From Actinomycetota bacterium (GTDB lineage Bacteria > Actinomycetota > Acidimicrobiia > Acidimicrobiales > Ilumatobacteraceae), in NCBI GenBank assembly GCA_027592925.1, contig JAQCJO010000005.1, forward strand, positions 1 to 62,259: a stretch of DNA of 62,259 bases. Reading direction: 5' to 3'. Position numbers and translations under genes: made by a program. Shown here piece after piece: positions 1-10,052 of the stretch (position 1 is its first letter; every line of letters starts with the position of its first letter). Below the pieces are notes generated by a model. It was not told where the DNA came from. It made no database searches and saw nothing but the letters and a program-made list of their open reading frames with translations.

Positions 1-542
1 CCGCAGCAGTGATTGATGCCGATGGCCGTTATTTGGGCAAGTACCGTAAACAGCACATCCCGCAGGTGCCTGGATTCTGGGAAAAGTATTACTTCACACC
101 TGGCACCCATGGCTATCCAGTGTTTGATACCGCAGTGGGCAAAGTTGGCGTGTACATCTGTTACGACCGCCACTTCCCAGAAGGCTGGCGTGCACTCGGA
201 CTCAACGGTGCAGAGATCGTGTTCAACCCATCGGCAACAAGCCGTGGATTGTCTGAATACATTTGGCGCCTCGAGCAACCAGCTTCGGCTGTTGCAAACA
301 TGTATTACATCGGCGCGATCAACCGCGTTGGTATCGAGTCAGAGTATGGCACCGACGACTTCTACGGTCAGAGTTATTTCGTTGACCCAGAAGGCAAGTT
401 TGTTGGTGAAGTTGGCGACGCATTCAAGCACGAGCTCATCGTGCGCGATCTCGACATGGACAAGATCCGCATGGTGCGCGATCGTTGGCCGTTCTACCGC
501 GATCGTCGTCCAGACGCATACCACGAAATTTCAGAACGTTAA
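1..542 (+). CDS. Nitrilase-superfamily amidohydrolase (beta-ureidopropionase / N-carbamoylputrescine amidase-like), 5' truncated by window edge
   Basis: Frame open from the window edge (..AAVIDADGRYLGKYRKQHIPQVPGFWEKYYFTPG..VGVYICYDRHFPEGWR) with the nitrilase Cys motif ICYDRHFPE; followed directly by dihydropyrimidinase. Confidence 0.88.
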   Translation, partial: AAVIDADGRYLGKYRKQHIPQVPGFWEKYYFTPGTHGYPVFDTAVGKVGVYICYDRHFPEGWRALGLNGAEIVFNPSATSRGLSEYIWRLEQPASAVANMYYIGAINRVGIESEYGTDDFYGQSYFVDPEGKFVGEVGDAFKHELIVRDLDMDKIRMVRDRWPFYRDRRPDAYHEISER

Positions 543-566
543 ATAACTGCGAGTTACAAGGGGATA

Positions 567-1994
567 ATGATGGCACGCACACTTATCAAAAACGGAACAG
601 TTGTAAGCCCAACCGGTCGGCATGAAGTTGATGTGCTGATTGAAGGCGAAACAATTTTGGCGTTGCTCGAGCGTGGCAAGTCTGACTCGCTCAACATCAC
701 TGCAGACAAAGTGATTGACGCAACTGGCAAGTTTGTTGTGCCTGGTGGCATCGATGTGCACACTCACATGGAGTTGCCATTTGGTGGCACCAATGCAAGT
801 GACACATTTGAAACTGGTACCACTGCTGCGGCGTGGGGTGGCGTTACAACCATCGTTGACTTCGCAGTGCAGCGTTACGGAGAAAACGTGCAAGAGTCGC
901 TTGCTACGTGGCACAAAAAGGCCGCAGGCAATTGCTCGATCGACTACGCGTTTCACCAGATCATCGGTGGTATCGACGAGCAGGCATTGGCCGACATGGA
1001 TTACCTCGTAGAGAACGAGGGAATCACGTCATTCAAGCTGTTTATGGCTTACCCAGGCGTGTTTTATTCGGATGACGGACAAATCTTGCGCGCAATGCAG
1101 CAGGCCAGCAACAACGGTTCAACCATCATGATGCATGCCGAAAACGGCATCGCGATCGACGTGTTGGTGCAACAGCACATCGCACGTGGCGAAACCGATC
1201 CGAAATATCACAGCTACAGCCGACCGAGCTTGCTCGAAGGCGAAGCAACTAACCGCGCAATCGTGTTGTCAAAAGTTGCAGGCAACGTGCCGTTGTACAT
1301 CGTGCACATGTCGGCATCGGAAGCACTCAACGCATTGTCGGAAGCCCGTCACGAAGGTCTCAACGTGTTTGGCGAAACCTGCCCGCAATACCTCTATATG
1401 ACACTCGAAGATCACTTGGCTCAGCCGGGCTTCGAAGGTGCAAAGTATGTGTGCAGTCCACCACTTCGCAGCAAGCACGACAAGCACAATCACCACGCCG
1501 ACTTGTGGAAGGGATTGCGCATGAACGAGTTGGCAGTTGTGTCAACCGATCACTGTCCGTTCTGCATGAAGGATCAAAAAGAATTGGGCATCGGCAACTT
1601 CTCCAAGATTCCAAACGGCATGGGCTCAGTAGAGCACCGCATGGAACTTATTTATCAGGGAGTTGTGCAAGGCGAGATCACACTCGAGCGTTGGGTTGAA
1701 ACGTGCAGTACTTCACCAGCCCGCATGTTTGGCATGTATCCACAAAAGGGCATCATTGCTCCTGGATCAGATGCCGACATTTTGGTGTGGGATCCAAATG
1801 GCAAGACCAAGATTGGTGTGAACGACAAGCATCACATGAACATGGACCACTCATCGTGGGAAGGTTTCAAAGTGGACGGCAAAGTTGACACCGTGTTGTC
1901 GCGCGGCAAAGTCGTTGTCGAAAAAGACAAGTTCACAGGCACAAAGGGTCACGGAAAATACATTAAGCGTGGCCTTTGCCAATATCTCAACTAA
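567..1994 (+). CDS. hydA: Dihydropyrimidinase / hydantoinase (D-HYD family)
   Basis: 475 aa; VPGGIDVHTHMELPFGGTNASDTFETGTTAAAWGGVTTIVDFAVQ, SFKLFMAYPGVF, VSTDHCPF metal-site motifs; RBS aagggg upstream. Confidence 0.92.
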   Translation: MMARTLIKNGTVVSPTGRHEVDVLIEGETILALLERGKSDSLNITADKVIDATGKFVVPGGIDVHTHMELPFGGTNASDTFETGTTAAAWGGVTTIVDFAVQRYGENVQESLATWHKKAAGNCSIDYAFHQIIGGIDEQALADMDYLVENEGITSFKLFMAYPGVFYSDDGQILRAMQQASNNGSTIMMHAENGIAIDVLVQQHIARGETDPKYHSYSRPSLLEGEATNRAIVLSKVAGNVPLYIVHMSASEALNALSEARHEGLNVFGETCPQYLYMTLEDHLAQPGFEGAKYVCSPPLRSKHDKHNHHADLWKGLRMNELAVVSTDHCPFCMKDQKELGIGNFSKIPNGMGSVEHRMELIYQGVVQGEITLERWVETCSTSPARMFGMYPQKGIIAPGSDADILVWDPNGKTKIGVNDKHHMNMDHSSWEGFKVDGKVDTVLSRGKVVVEKDKFTGTKGHGKYIKRGLCQYLN

Positions 1995-2028
1995 ATTCAA
2001 TCCCCTCAACATCACATCAGGAGAAGTT

Positions 2029-3513
2029 ATGCAACGCATTAGTCATTGGGTCAACAACAAAGTTGTAGTTGGTACGTCGGGTCGTACCGGCAAAGTATTC
2101 AACCCAGCAACGGGTGAGCAACAAGCCGAGGTTGATCTTGCGAGCACTGCAGAAGTTGACGCAGTCATTGCAAAATCCAAAGCTGCTTTTCCTGAGTGGC
2201 GCGCAACAGGCATGTCGCGTCGTGCAGAGATCATGTTTCGCACACGCGAGTTGCTGGATGCCAACCGCAAAGAACTCGCCACATTTTTGACACTTGAGCA
2301 TGGCAAGGTGCCAAGCGATGCACTTGGCGAAATTGCGCGCGGTATCGAAAATATCGAGTTTGCATGCGGTATTCCAGCATTAATGAAGGGTGGCTACTCA
2401 GAGCAGGCCGCCGGTGGGGTTGATGTGTATTCAATCCGTCAGCCGCTTGGCGTTGTTGCTGGCATTACGCCGTTTAACTTTCCTGCAATGGTGCCAATGT
2501 GGATGTTTGCAAACGCAATCATGTGCGGCAACACATTTATCTTGAAGCCAAGCGAAAAGGATCCATCGGCATCAATGTTTATTGCCGATTTGTTGCGTCA
2601 AGCTGGTTTACCAGACGGCGTTTTCAACGTCTTGCATGGTGACAAAGAAGCAGTAGATCGCTTGCTCGTGCACCCAGACATTCAGTCAATTTCGTTTGTT
2701 GGTTCAACTCCAATCGCAAAATATGTATACGAGACCGGCACAAAAAACGGCAAGCGTGTTCAAGCACTCGGTGGCGCAAAGAACCACATGCTCGTGTTGC
2801 CAGACGCCGACCTCGACATGGCGGCCGATGCTGCAGTGAGTGCTGCTTATGGCTCAGCAGGCGAGCGTTGCATGGCCATTTCGGTTGTGCTTGCAGTCGA
2901 CACCATTGCTGATGCATTGATTGAAAAACTCAAGACGCGTGTTCCAAACATCAAGGTTGGTCCTGGCACCGATCCATCTGCAGAGATGGGCCCATTGATC
3001 AGCCGCGAGCACCGCGACAAAGTGGCAAGTTACATCAACAATGCTGCAGGCGAAGGCGCAACTGTCGTGATCAACGGCACCGACAAAGCCAAAGAAGCAG
3101 GATTCTTCTTGAACCCAAGCCTCATTGACAACGTCAAGCCAGGCATGAAGTGTTACGACGAAGAAATCTTCGGACCAGTACTCACCGTGATGCGCGTCAA
3201 GAGTTATGCAGAAGGTTTGCAGACCATCAATGACAACGAATTTGGTAACGGCACAGCAATCTTCACCCGCGATGGTGGCGTTGCTCGTCAGTTTCAATAC
3301 GACGTACAGGTCGGCATGGTTGGCATCAACGTGCCGATCCCTGTTCCTGTGAGCTACTACTCATTCGGTGGCTGGAAGGCTTCGCTGTTTGGCGACCAAC
3401 ACATGTATGGTCCGGAGGGCATCAACTTCCTTACGCGCGGCAAGGTCGTCACATCACGTTGGCCAGACCCGCGCACATCAGCAGTTGACTTGGGTTTTCC
3501 AACCAATCGCTAA
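2029..3513 (+). CDS. mmsA: CoA-acylating methylmalonate-semialdehyde dehydrogenase (MmsA family)
   Basis: Start at ATG 2029 (GGAGAAGTT RBS) rather than the longer ORF; MQRISHWVNNK, GVVAGITPFNFPAMVPMWMF, GSAGERCMAISV, PVPVSYYSFGGWK typical of MMSDH. Confidence 0.92.
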   Translation: MQRISHWVNNKVVVGTSGRTGKVFNPATGEQQAEVDLASTAEVDAVIAKSKAAFPEWRATGMSRRAEIMFRTRELLDANRKELATFLTLEHGKVPSDALGEIARGIENIEFACGIPALMKGGYSEQAAGGVDVYSIRQPLGVVAGITPFNFPAMVPMWMFANAIMCGNTFILKPSEKDPSASMFIADLLRQAGLPDGVFNVLHGDKEAVDRLLVHPDIQSISFVGSTPIAKYVYETGTKNGKRVQALGGAKNHMLVLPDADLDMAADAAVSAAYGSAGERCMAISVVLAVDTIADALIEKLKTRVPNIKVGPGTDPSAEMGPLISREHRDKVASYINNAAGEGATVVINGTDKAKEAGFFLNPSLIDNVKPGMKCYDEEIFGPVLTVMRVKSYAEGLQTINDNEFGNGTAIFTRDGGVARQFQYDVQVGMVGINVPIPVPVSYYSFGGWKASLFGDQHMYGPEGINFLTRGKVVTSRWPDPRTSAVDLGFPTNR

Positions 3514-3543
3514 AAGTTTTTCGTTTTCAACAAGGGGAGAGTT

Positions 3544-4560
3544 ATGGACATAGGTGTAGTACTACAAACGACCCCACCATCGGCGCGCGTGATCGACCTT
3601 GCAAAGAAGGCCGACATGTATGGCTTTTCGCACGTCTGGACTTTTGATAGTCACATTTTGTGGCAAGAGCCGTACGTGATCTATAGCCAGATCTTGGCCC
3701 AAACACGCAACGTGATTGTTGGACCCATGGTCACCAACCCGGCAACGCGCGACTGGACAGTTACCGCCAGCACATATGCAACTCTTAATGAGATGTTTGG
3801 TAACCGCACGGTGTGCGGCATCGGCCGTGGCGACTCTGCTGTGCGCGTTACAAACGGCAAGCCAACAAATCTTGCAACATTGCGCGAGAGCATTCATGTC
3901 ATTCGCGAACTTGGCAACGGCCGAGCAGTTGACTACAACGGCTCGAGCATTCGTTTTCCATGGGCTTCGAAGAGTGAGCTTGAAGTATGGATTGCCGCGT
4001 ACGGACCAAAGGCCCTTGCGCTCACGGGCGAAGTTGGTGACGGCTTTATCTTGCAGCTCGCCGACGCCGACATTGCGCAGTGGACAATCAAGGCTGTGCA
4101 CGAAGCCGCCGAGCGTGTAGGTCGCGATCCAAAGAGTGTCACTATTTGTGTTGCTGCGCCCGCGTATGTGGGCAACGACATCACACACATGCGCGATCAG
4201 TGCCGTTGGTTTGGTGGCATGGTGGGCAATCACGTTGCCGACATCGTCGAGCGTTATGGCGACGACTCTTCAGTGCCAAAAGCACTGACCGATTACATCA
4301 AGGGTCGAAAGGGTTATGACTACAACGAACACGGGCGTGCAGGCAACAGCCACACCACATTTGTGCCAGACGAGATCATCGATCGCTTTTGCATTTTGGG
4401 TGACACCAACGAGCACATTCGTCGGTTGACAGAACTCAAAGAACTTGGTGTCGATCAGTTTGCTGTGTATTTGCAGCACGATGGCAAAGAGTCAACGCTC
4501 GAAGCGTATGGTGAGACGATTTTGCCGGCGATACAGGAGATGAGCAAAGCCAAGCAATGA
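3544..4560 (+). CDS. LLM-class flavin/F420-dependent oxidoreductase
   Basis: 338 aa; MDIGVVLQTTPPSARVIDLAKKADMYGFSHVWTFDSHILWQEPY; luciferase-like monooxygenase fold features. Confidence 0.85.
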   Translation: MDIGVVLQTTPPSARVIDLAKKADMYGFSHVWTFDSHILWQEPYVIYSQILAQTRNVIVGPMVTNPATRDWTVTASTYATLNEMFGNRTVCGIGRGDSAVRVTNGKPTNLATLRESIHVIRELGNGRAVDYNGSSIRFPWASKSELEVWIAAYGPKALALTGEVGDGFILQLADADIAQWTIKAVHEAAERVGRDPKSVTICVAAPAYVGNDITHMRDQCRWFGGMVGNHVADIVERYGDDSSVPKALTDYIKGRKGYDYNEHGRAGNSHTTFVPDEIIDRFCILGDTNEHIRRLTELKELGVDQFAVYLQHDGKESTLEAYGETILPAIQEMSKAKQ

Positions 4561-5438
4561 ATCGTTTTGCACGACGTGCCGCATATCGGACAAGCATGTT
4601 TGTGCTGTCGATAGTGCTCGTTGTTGCGTTGTGGGAAATGTACAAAGTTGTGGGCCCACAAGATGGCGGAAAGTTGTTTGGCGCAGGCGTGCTACCTCGT
4701 TCGAATGACACGGCAATGCCGCACGTCTGGACAATGCTCAGCCGTTATGGCCGACCAGAAGTGCGCGGATCTGACAAACGCGTGTGGGTAGTAGTGCTCG
4801 AGGGTGCGTGGTTTTCGTTTCGCTTATCAATCGTTGGTTTTTTGCTCGGCTCTTCGATTGGTGTTGGTCTTTCAATATTGATGTCGCGTTTCCGAATCGT
4901 CGAACGCGGATTGTTGCCATATCTCGTTGTATCGCAAACAGTTCCATTGATTGCACTTGCTCCGCTCGTTGCGCTGTGGGGAGGCAAGCTCAGTATTTTT
5001 GGTATTGAATGGCCGCGTTGGTTTTCAGCAGCAGTGCTTGGCGCGTTTTTGTCGTTCTTCCCGATTACGGTTGGCACGCTTCGTGGACTTGCAAGCGCAC
5101 CAGCAGCGGCTGTTGAACTCATGGAGAGCTATGCGGCGTCGTGGAAGCAGATTTTGCTCAAGCTTCGTTTCCCATCAGCAATTCCATACATGATTCCAGC
5201 GTTCAAACTCGGTGCATCTGGCTCAGTAGTCGGTGTAGTCGTTGCCGAGATTTCGACCGGTCTCAAAGGTGGCATTGGGCGACTCATTATTGAGTATGCG
5301 CGTGAAGCAACAGCCGACCCAGCCAAGGTATTTACCGCAGTGTTTGGCGCTGCGGCACTTGGGCTCACGATGGCTGGAGTAATTGCTATATCAGATGTGT
5401 ATTTGATGCGTAATCGACCGAAGGAGACCACCTCATGA
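4557..5438 (+). CDS. ABC transporter permease (NMT1/SsuC-type)
   Basis: Overlaps previous stop (ATGA); multiple TM segments and EAA-like loop (AAAVELMESYAASWKQILLKLRFPSAIPYMIPAFKLGASGSVVGVVVAE). Confidence 0.88.
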   Translation: MNRFARRAAYRTSMFVLSIVLVVALWEMYKVVGPQDGGKLFGAGVLPRSNDTAMPHVWTMLSRYGRPEVRGSDKRVWVVVLEGAWFSFRLSIVGFLLGSSIGVGLSILMSRFRIVERGLLPYLVVSQTVPLIALAPLVALWGGKLSIFGIEWPRWFSAAVLGAFLSFFPITVGTLRGLASAPAAAVELMESYAASWKQILLKLRFPSAIPYMIPAFKLGASGSVVGVVVAEISTGLKGGIGRLIIEYAREATADPAKVFTAVFGAAALGLTMAGVIAISDVYLMRNRPKETTS

Positions 5439-6247
5439 GCGCGGTTCAAGTAACAGGAGTAAGCAAGATTTTTAACCAAGGCACACCGAAGCAGGTGGAC
5501 GCTTTGATTGATGTCAATCTGACTGTCGAGCCAGGTGAGTTTGTTTCACTGATTGGTCCATCTGGTTGTGGCAAGAGCACGCTGTTGCGATTGATCGCCA
5601 ACTTGCTCGAACCAACAACGGGTTCGGTCACAGTAAATAGCAAGTCGGCTTCACAGTCGCGTCTCGATCAGGACTACGGCATGGCTTTTCAGCAAGCAGG
5701 TTTGTTTGACTGGCGCACCGTTGCGAAGAACATTGAGTTGCCACTTGAACTCAAGGGCTGGGACAAAGACAAGCGTGCAGCACGAGCACAAGAGATGTTG
5801 GAGCTCGTGAAGTTGCCAGAGTTTGCCGAGTTGTATCCATGGCAGTTGTCGGGTGGCATGCAGCAGCGCATTGCAATTGCTCGCGCGCTTGCAGCACACC
5901 CACCACTGTTGTTGATGGACGAACCGTTTGGTGCACTCGACGAAATGACACGCGAATACATGCAAGGTGAGTTGTTGCGCATCTGTGCCGAGACATCCAC
6001 GACGGTTGTGTTTGTGACGCACTCGATTCCTGAAGCCGTGTATTTGTCGAATCGCGTTGTTGTGATGTCGCCGCGTCCAGGACGTATCACCGACTTGATC
6101 AGTGTCAACCTTGGTGCGAAGCGCAACGAAGACACACGGGCCGCTGCAGATTTTTTTACTGGAATCACCGCAGTGCGTGAAGCACTTCGCGGCACGCATG
6201 CCGATCATGCAAATGCCGGTGCAGTTCGTGGAGTAGAAGATCGCTGA
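5435..6247 (+). CDS. ABC transporter ATP-binding protein (SsuB/TauB-type)
   Basis: Walker A GPSGCGKST, signature LSGGMQQRIAIARAL, Walker B LLLMDEPFGALD. Confidence 0.95.
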   Translation: MSAVQVTGVSKIFNQGTPKQVDALIDVNLTVEPGEFVSLIGPSGCGKSTLLRLIANLLEPTTGSVTVNSKSASQSRLDQDYGMAFQQAGLFDWRTVAKNIELPLELKGWDKDKRAARAQEMLELVKLPEFAELYPWQLSGGMQQRIAIARALAAHPPLLLMDEPFGALDEMTREYMQGELLRICAETSTTVVFVTHSIPEAVYLSNRVVVMSPRPGRITDLISVNLGAKRNEDTRAAADFFTGITAVREALRGTHADHANAGAVRGVEDR

Positions 6248-6249
6248 TC

Positions 6250-7035
6250 ATGTGGTCCCTGTCTCGCATCCGACGAATTTTGCCGCCGCTTGTTTTTGGC
6301 GTGTCATTTTTGTTGTTATGGGAAGGTGTCGTCAAGGGGTTTGATCTGAAGCCGTATTTTCTTGCAGCACCATCAAAGATTTTTGAGCAGTTCTTTAAAA
6401 ACTTTGCTCGCATTTGGGAAGCATCTTCGGTGTCTGGAACTAATGCGTTGATCGGTCTGATTGCCGGGACGGTGTTTGGGGTTGTGATGAGTTTTGCACT
6501 CAGCAGATATCGCTTCCTAGGAGAGTTGGTCACGCCACTTGCAATTGCTCTGAATGCAATTCCAAGTTTCGTCTTGGTAGCAGTGCTCAACAACATGTAT
6601 TCGATCACCAGCGAAATTCCACGACGCATCATGGTTTCGCTCGTTGTGTATTTCATCGTGCTCGTCAATGTGGCCAAAGGGCTCACTCAGGTGCAGTCGA
6701 CACATGTCGAATTGATGAAGTCGTATGCGGCCAGCGACTTTGCAATTTTGCGAAAAGTTCGGGTACCAAATGCGGTTCCTTACCTCTTCACGGCACTCAA
6801 AATTGCGGCCCCAGTTTCGGTCATTACGTCCTTCGTTTCTGAGTATTTTGGGGGCTCCCAAAACGGTCTCGGAAGCCGAATTACAAGCAATATCGCAAAT
6901 TCCAAGAACGCCGCAGCCTGGGCCTACGTGCTCGGCGCATGCCTACTTGGATTAACCTTCTACGCTGTATCCATAGTGCTGGAAAGCGCTGCCTCTCGGG
7001 GTGGCGCAGCAAGTAAAACCAACAACAACAAGTAG
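6250..7035 (+). CDS. ABC transporter permease
   Basis: Multiple TM segments; VELMKSYAASDFAILRKVRVPNAVPYLFTALKIAAPVSVITSFVSEYFGG. Confidence 0.88.
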   Translation: MWSLSRIRRILPPLVFGVSFLLLWEGVVKGFDLKPYFLAAPSKIFEQFFKNFARIWEASSVSGTNALIGLIAGTVFGVVMSFALSRYRFLGELVTPLAIALNAIPSFVLVAVLNNMYSITSEIPRRIMVSLVVYFIVLVNVAKGLTQVQSTHVELMKSYAASDFAILRKVRVPNAVPYLFTALKIAAPVSVITSFVSEYFGGSQNGLGSRITSNIANSKNAAAWAYVLGACLLGLTFYAVSIVLESAASRGGAASKTNNNK

Positions 7036-7065
7036 AGAGCTTCGGTTCTCGGGGGAGTACCAAAC

Positions 7066-8229
7066 ATGAAGAAGTCAAGCATCAAGCTCGCAGTTGCGGG
7101 TCTCGCTGCTCTGTCTTTGGTCGTCGCATCATGCGGTGGCTCAAGCAGTTCAACAGACACCACGGCAGCAGCCGCAGCAACAACAGATGAGTGCGTCACA
7201 CCAACACCTGTCAAGTTGCAGTTGCAGTGGTTCACACAGGCTCAGTTCGCTGGCTATTACGCAGCACTTGAGAATGGCTATTACACAGACATGTGTCTCG
7301 ATGTAACCATCCTTGAAGGTGCAGTAGACATCACACCACAGACTGTTCTCGCCAACGGCGAAGCAGACTTCGCAATCTCTTGGGTCTCAAAGGCTCTTGC
7401 ATCCCGCGAAGGCGGAGCAAACATCGTGGACATCGCACAGGTGTTCCAACGTTCAGGCACATTGCAGGTTTCGTTCAAGGATGCAGGAATTGCAACTTCG
7501 GCAGACTTTAAGGGCAAGAAGATTGGTAACTGGGGCTACGGCAACGAGTTCGAAATCTTCGCAGCACTTACCAAGGCCGGTCTTGATCCAGCAGCAGACG
7601 TAACACTCGTGCAGCAGCAGTTCGACATGTCGGGCTTGCTTGCAGGAGACATTGACGCTGCAGAAGCAATGACCTACAACGAGTACGCACAGGTATTAGA
7701 GACAATGAACCCAGCAACAGGCGCTTTGTACACAGCAGATGACTTGAACGTCGTCTCGTACGAAGATGAAGGTGTTGGTATGTTGCAGGACGCAATTTGG
7801 GCCGACGGTAGCCGTTTGGCTGACGCCGAATACAACGCAACAGCAGTCAAGTTTGTTGCTGCATCATTGATGGGCTGGGCATTCTGTCGCGATGACGCAC
7901 AGGCTTGCACAGACATCGTTGTCGGTAAAGGTTCAAAGCTCGGCGCAACTCACCAGTTGTGGCAGATGAATGAAGTCAACAAGTTGATCTGGCCAGCAGC
8001 TGCTGGTGTAGGCATGATCGACGAGGCAGCATGGACACGCACCGTGGATCTTTCGCAAAACGCGAAGAACCTCGAAGGTGGCACCGTGTTGACCGAGGCT
8101 CCAGATGCAGAGGCATACACGAATGAATTCGTGACTGCAGCTCATGCATTGCTCACCGAAAAGGGAATTGACATCAATGGTGCATCATTTGCACCAATCG
8201 ACGTCACCCTCACCGAAGGTGGCAACTGA
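7066..8229 (+). CDS. ABC transporter substrate-binding lipoprotein (NMT1/THI5-like)
   Basis: Lipobox LVVASCGG; PVKLQLQWFTQAQFAGYYAALENGYYTDMCLDVTILEG is the NMT1/THI5 signature region. Confidence 0.9.
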   Translation: MKKSSIKLAVAGLAALSLVVASCGGSSSSTDTTAAAAATTDECVTPTPVKLQLQWFTQAQFAGYYAALENGYYTDMCLDVTILEGAVDITPQTVLANGEADFAISWVSKALASREGGANIVDIAQVFQRSGTLQVSFKDAGIATSADFKGKKIGNWGYGNEFEIFAALTKAGLDPAADVTLVQQQFDMSGLLAGDIDAAEAMTYNEYAQVLETMNPATGALYTADDLNVVSYEDEGVGMLQDAIWADGSRLADAEYNATAVKFVAASLMGWAFCRDDAQACTDIVVGKGSKLGATHQLWQMNEVNKLIWPAAAGVGMIDEAAWTRTVDLSQNAKNLEGGTVLTEAPDAEAYTNEFVTAAHALLTEKGIDINGASFAPIDVTLTEGGN

Positions 8230-8243
8230 GTTCAGTCAGAAGT

Positions 8244-8281
8244 AAAAAAGGGCGGGTCGCTTCGGTGGCCCGCCCTTTTTG
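8244..8281 (+). terminator. Rho-independent terminator after the ABC operon
   Basis: AAAAAA GGGCGGG TCGC TTCG GTGG CCCGCCC TTTTT: GC stem with UUCG tetraloop and U-tract. Confidence 0.92.
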
Positions 8282-8295
8282 TATGTAGCGATCGT

Positions 8296-8460
8296 TTATT
8301 TGAGTGAAGTAACGACCAGTCCGCACACGATCGCGAAGATCTCAATCCAATGCAGACGCTTGATGCGATCAAACCGGTTGTCGATACGTTGCATAAAAAC
8401 ACGCAAGTCGCCACGATCGGCCAGTTCGTCCCATTTGCGTTCCACTTCGGTATCCGCCAT
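8296..8460 (-). CDS. Small membrane protein (single C-terminal TM), unknown function
   Basis: MADTEVERKWDELADRGDLRVFMQRIDNRFDRIKRLHWIEIFAIVCGLVVTSLK; AGGAG RBS just upstream of the 8460 ATG. Confidence 0.6.
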   Translation of the reverse strand: MADTEVERKWDELADRGDLRVFMQRIDNRFDRIKRLHWIEIFAIVCGLVVTSLK

Positions 8461-8570
8461 GGCTGCTCCTGTATTTGTTTGGGTCATGCCACCCATGTGT
8501 ACGGGAGGTTGGCCAAAGTGTCACACAGGCCATGCTCTGGCTGTCAAGCACTCAAAGGTGCTGTTGAGAC

Positions 8571-9575
8571 CTATTTGGTTGTATCTGATGAGTACGCGCT
8601 CAGGCGATCGTGCCTGTGGTGCGTCTCGATGTAGCGAATCGTGCCAGAGCGGCTGCGCATCACGAGGCTGTGGCTGCGTGCGCCATAAGCGTCGTATCGA
8701 ACGCCGCGTAGCAACTCGCCGTCGGTGAGGCCAGTTGCTGCAAAGAATGCATCATCGCCACTCACTAAGTCATTAATGGCGAGAACTTTGTCGAGGTCGT
8801 AGCCAAGCGCAATTGCGGCTTTTCTTTCTTCGTCATTTCGCGGATGCAAACGACCAAGTATTTGGCCACCCATTGCTTTGAGCGCTGCGGCAGCAACAAC
8901 ACCTTCTGGAGTGCCGCCAATGCCCATCAGCACATCAACACCAACTTCGCTTGAAGCCGCTGCAATCGCTGCAAAAATATCGCCGTCGGTGATCAGACGA
9001 ATGCGCGCGCCTGTCGAGCGAACTTCGGCGATCAAATCATTGTGGCGATCGCGCTCCAAAATCATCACAGTCAGTTCGCTCAGCGATTTTTTCATCGCTT
9101 TGGCAACTTCCTTGAGATTCTTTGTGGGCGAAACATTGAGGTCGATTGCATTTGCGGCTTCAGGGCCAACCGCGATCTTTTCCATGTACACACATGGGCC
9201 AGGATTAAACATGGCGCCGCGTTCGGCAACTGCGATTACCGAGATGGCATTGCCGCGACCCATGGCGGTGAGCGTTGTGCCGTCGATCGGGTCGACTGCA
9301 ACGTCGGCGAGTGGTTTTGAACCATTACCGACGCGCTCACCGTTGTAGAGCATTGGGGCTTCGTCTTTTTCGCCTTCACCAATAACAACGATGCCGTCCA
9401 TGCTGACGGTGTCGAGCACATTGCGCATTGCATCTACTGCTGCACCATCGGCGCCTTTTTTGTCGCCACGTCCTACCCAGCTTGCTGCGGCGAGTGCTGC
9501 AGACTCGGTGACTCGAACCAATTCCATCGCAAGGTTGCGATCTGGACGTTCCTTGGCTGGCATGAGATCCCACAT
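8571..9575 (-). CDS. glpX: Class II fructose-1,6-bisphosphatase (GlpX)
   Basis: [93 protein letters not shown]; longer ORF N-terminus rejected. Confidence 0.94.
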   Translation of the reverse strand: MWDLMPAKERPDRNLAMELVRVTESAALAAASWVGRGDKKGADGAAVDAMRNVLDTVSMDGIVVIGEGEKDEAPMLYNGERVGNGSKPLADVAVDPIDGTTLTAMGRGNAISVIAVAERGAMFNPGPCVYMEKIAVGPEAANAIDLNVSPTKNLKEVAKAMKKSLSELTVMILERDRHNDLIAEVRSTGARIRLITDGDIFAAIAAASSEVGVDVLMGIGGTPEGVVAAAALKAMGGQILGRLHPRNDEERKAAIALGYDLDKVLAINDLVSGDDAFFAATGLTDGELLRGVRYDAYGARSHSLVMRSRSGTIRYIETHHRHDRLSAYSSDTTK

Positions 9576-9620
9576 TAGTCGCAAGTCGTATCTGGACTCA
9601 AAACAAGTAGCGTTTGTGCT

Positions 9621-10052
9621 GTGAGTGAATGGAACCCTAAAGACACTGATGCGGCAAGCACGCGCTACGACTTGACGGATTGGTCGGTGGACGAGCGAGC
9701 CGATGTGGTTGTTGCACTTGCCCAAGCCGAGGTGCCGCACGCATGGGACGGCGACGAATTGGTGGTGCCACAAGAGCAAGAAGAAGTTGTTGAAGACATT
9801 TTGGATGAACTTGAAGAGCAGATGGATGCGAATGATGATGAAGAGACTGCTGATGACAACATCACGGAATACGAACTTGAAGAATGGTCGGAGGGTGAGC
9901 GCAAACAACTCTGCGACATGCTCGACAACCTAGACATCGGGTATCGATGGGACAGAACGGTGTTGTTGGTGCCAATTGGAGTTGAAGCAGTTGTTGACTC
10001 ATGTCTTGATTCGATTGATAGCAGGGGTGTCGAGTTCACCGAAGGTAAGTAG
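9621..10052 (+). CDS. Acidic conserved hypothetical protein with two-copy internal repeat
   Basis: GTG start; [50 protein letters not shown] vs [50 protein letters not shown]. Confidence 0.75.
   Translation: MSEWNPKDTDAASTRYDLTDWSVDERADVVVALAQAEVPHAWDGDELVVPQEQEEVVEDILDELEEQMDANDDEETADDNITEYELEEWSEGERKQLCDMLDNLDIGYRWDRTVLLVPIGVEAVVDSCLDSIDSRGVEFTEGK

Noticed and set aside
3562-4233. 223-aa minus-strand ORF antisense to the LLM oxidoreductase
   Set aside because: Shadow ORF over a supported gene.
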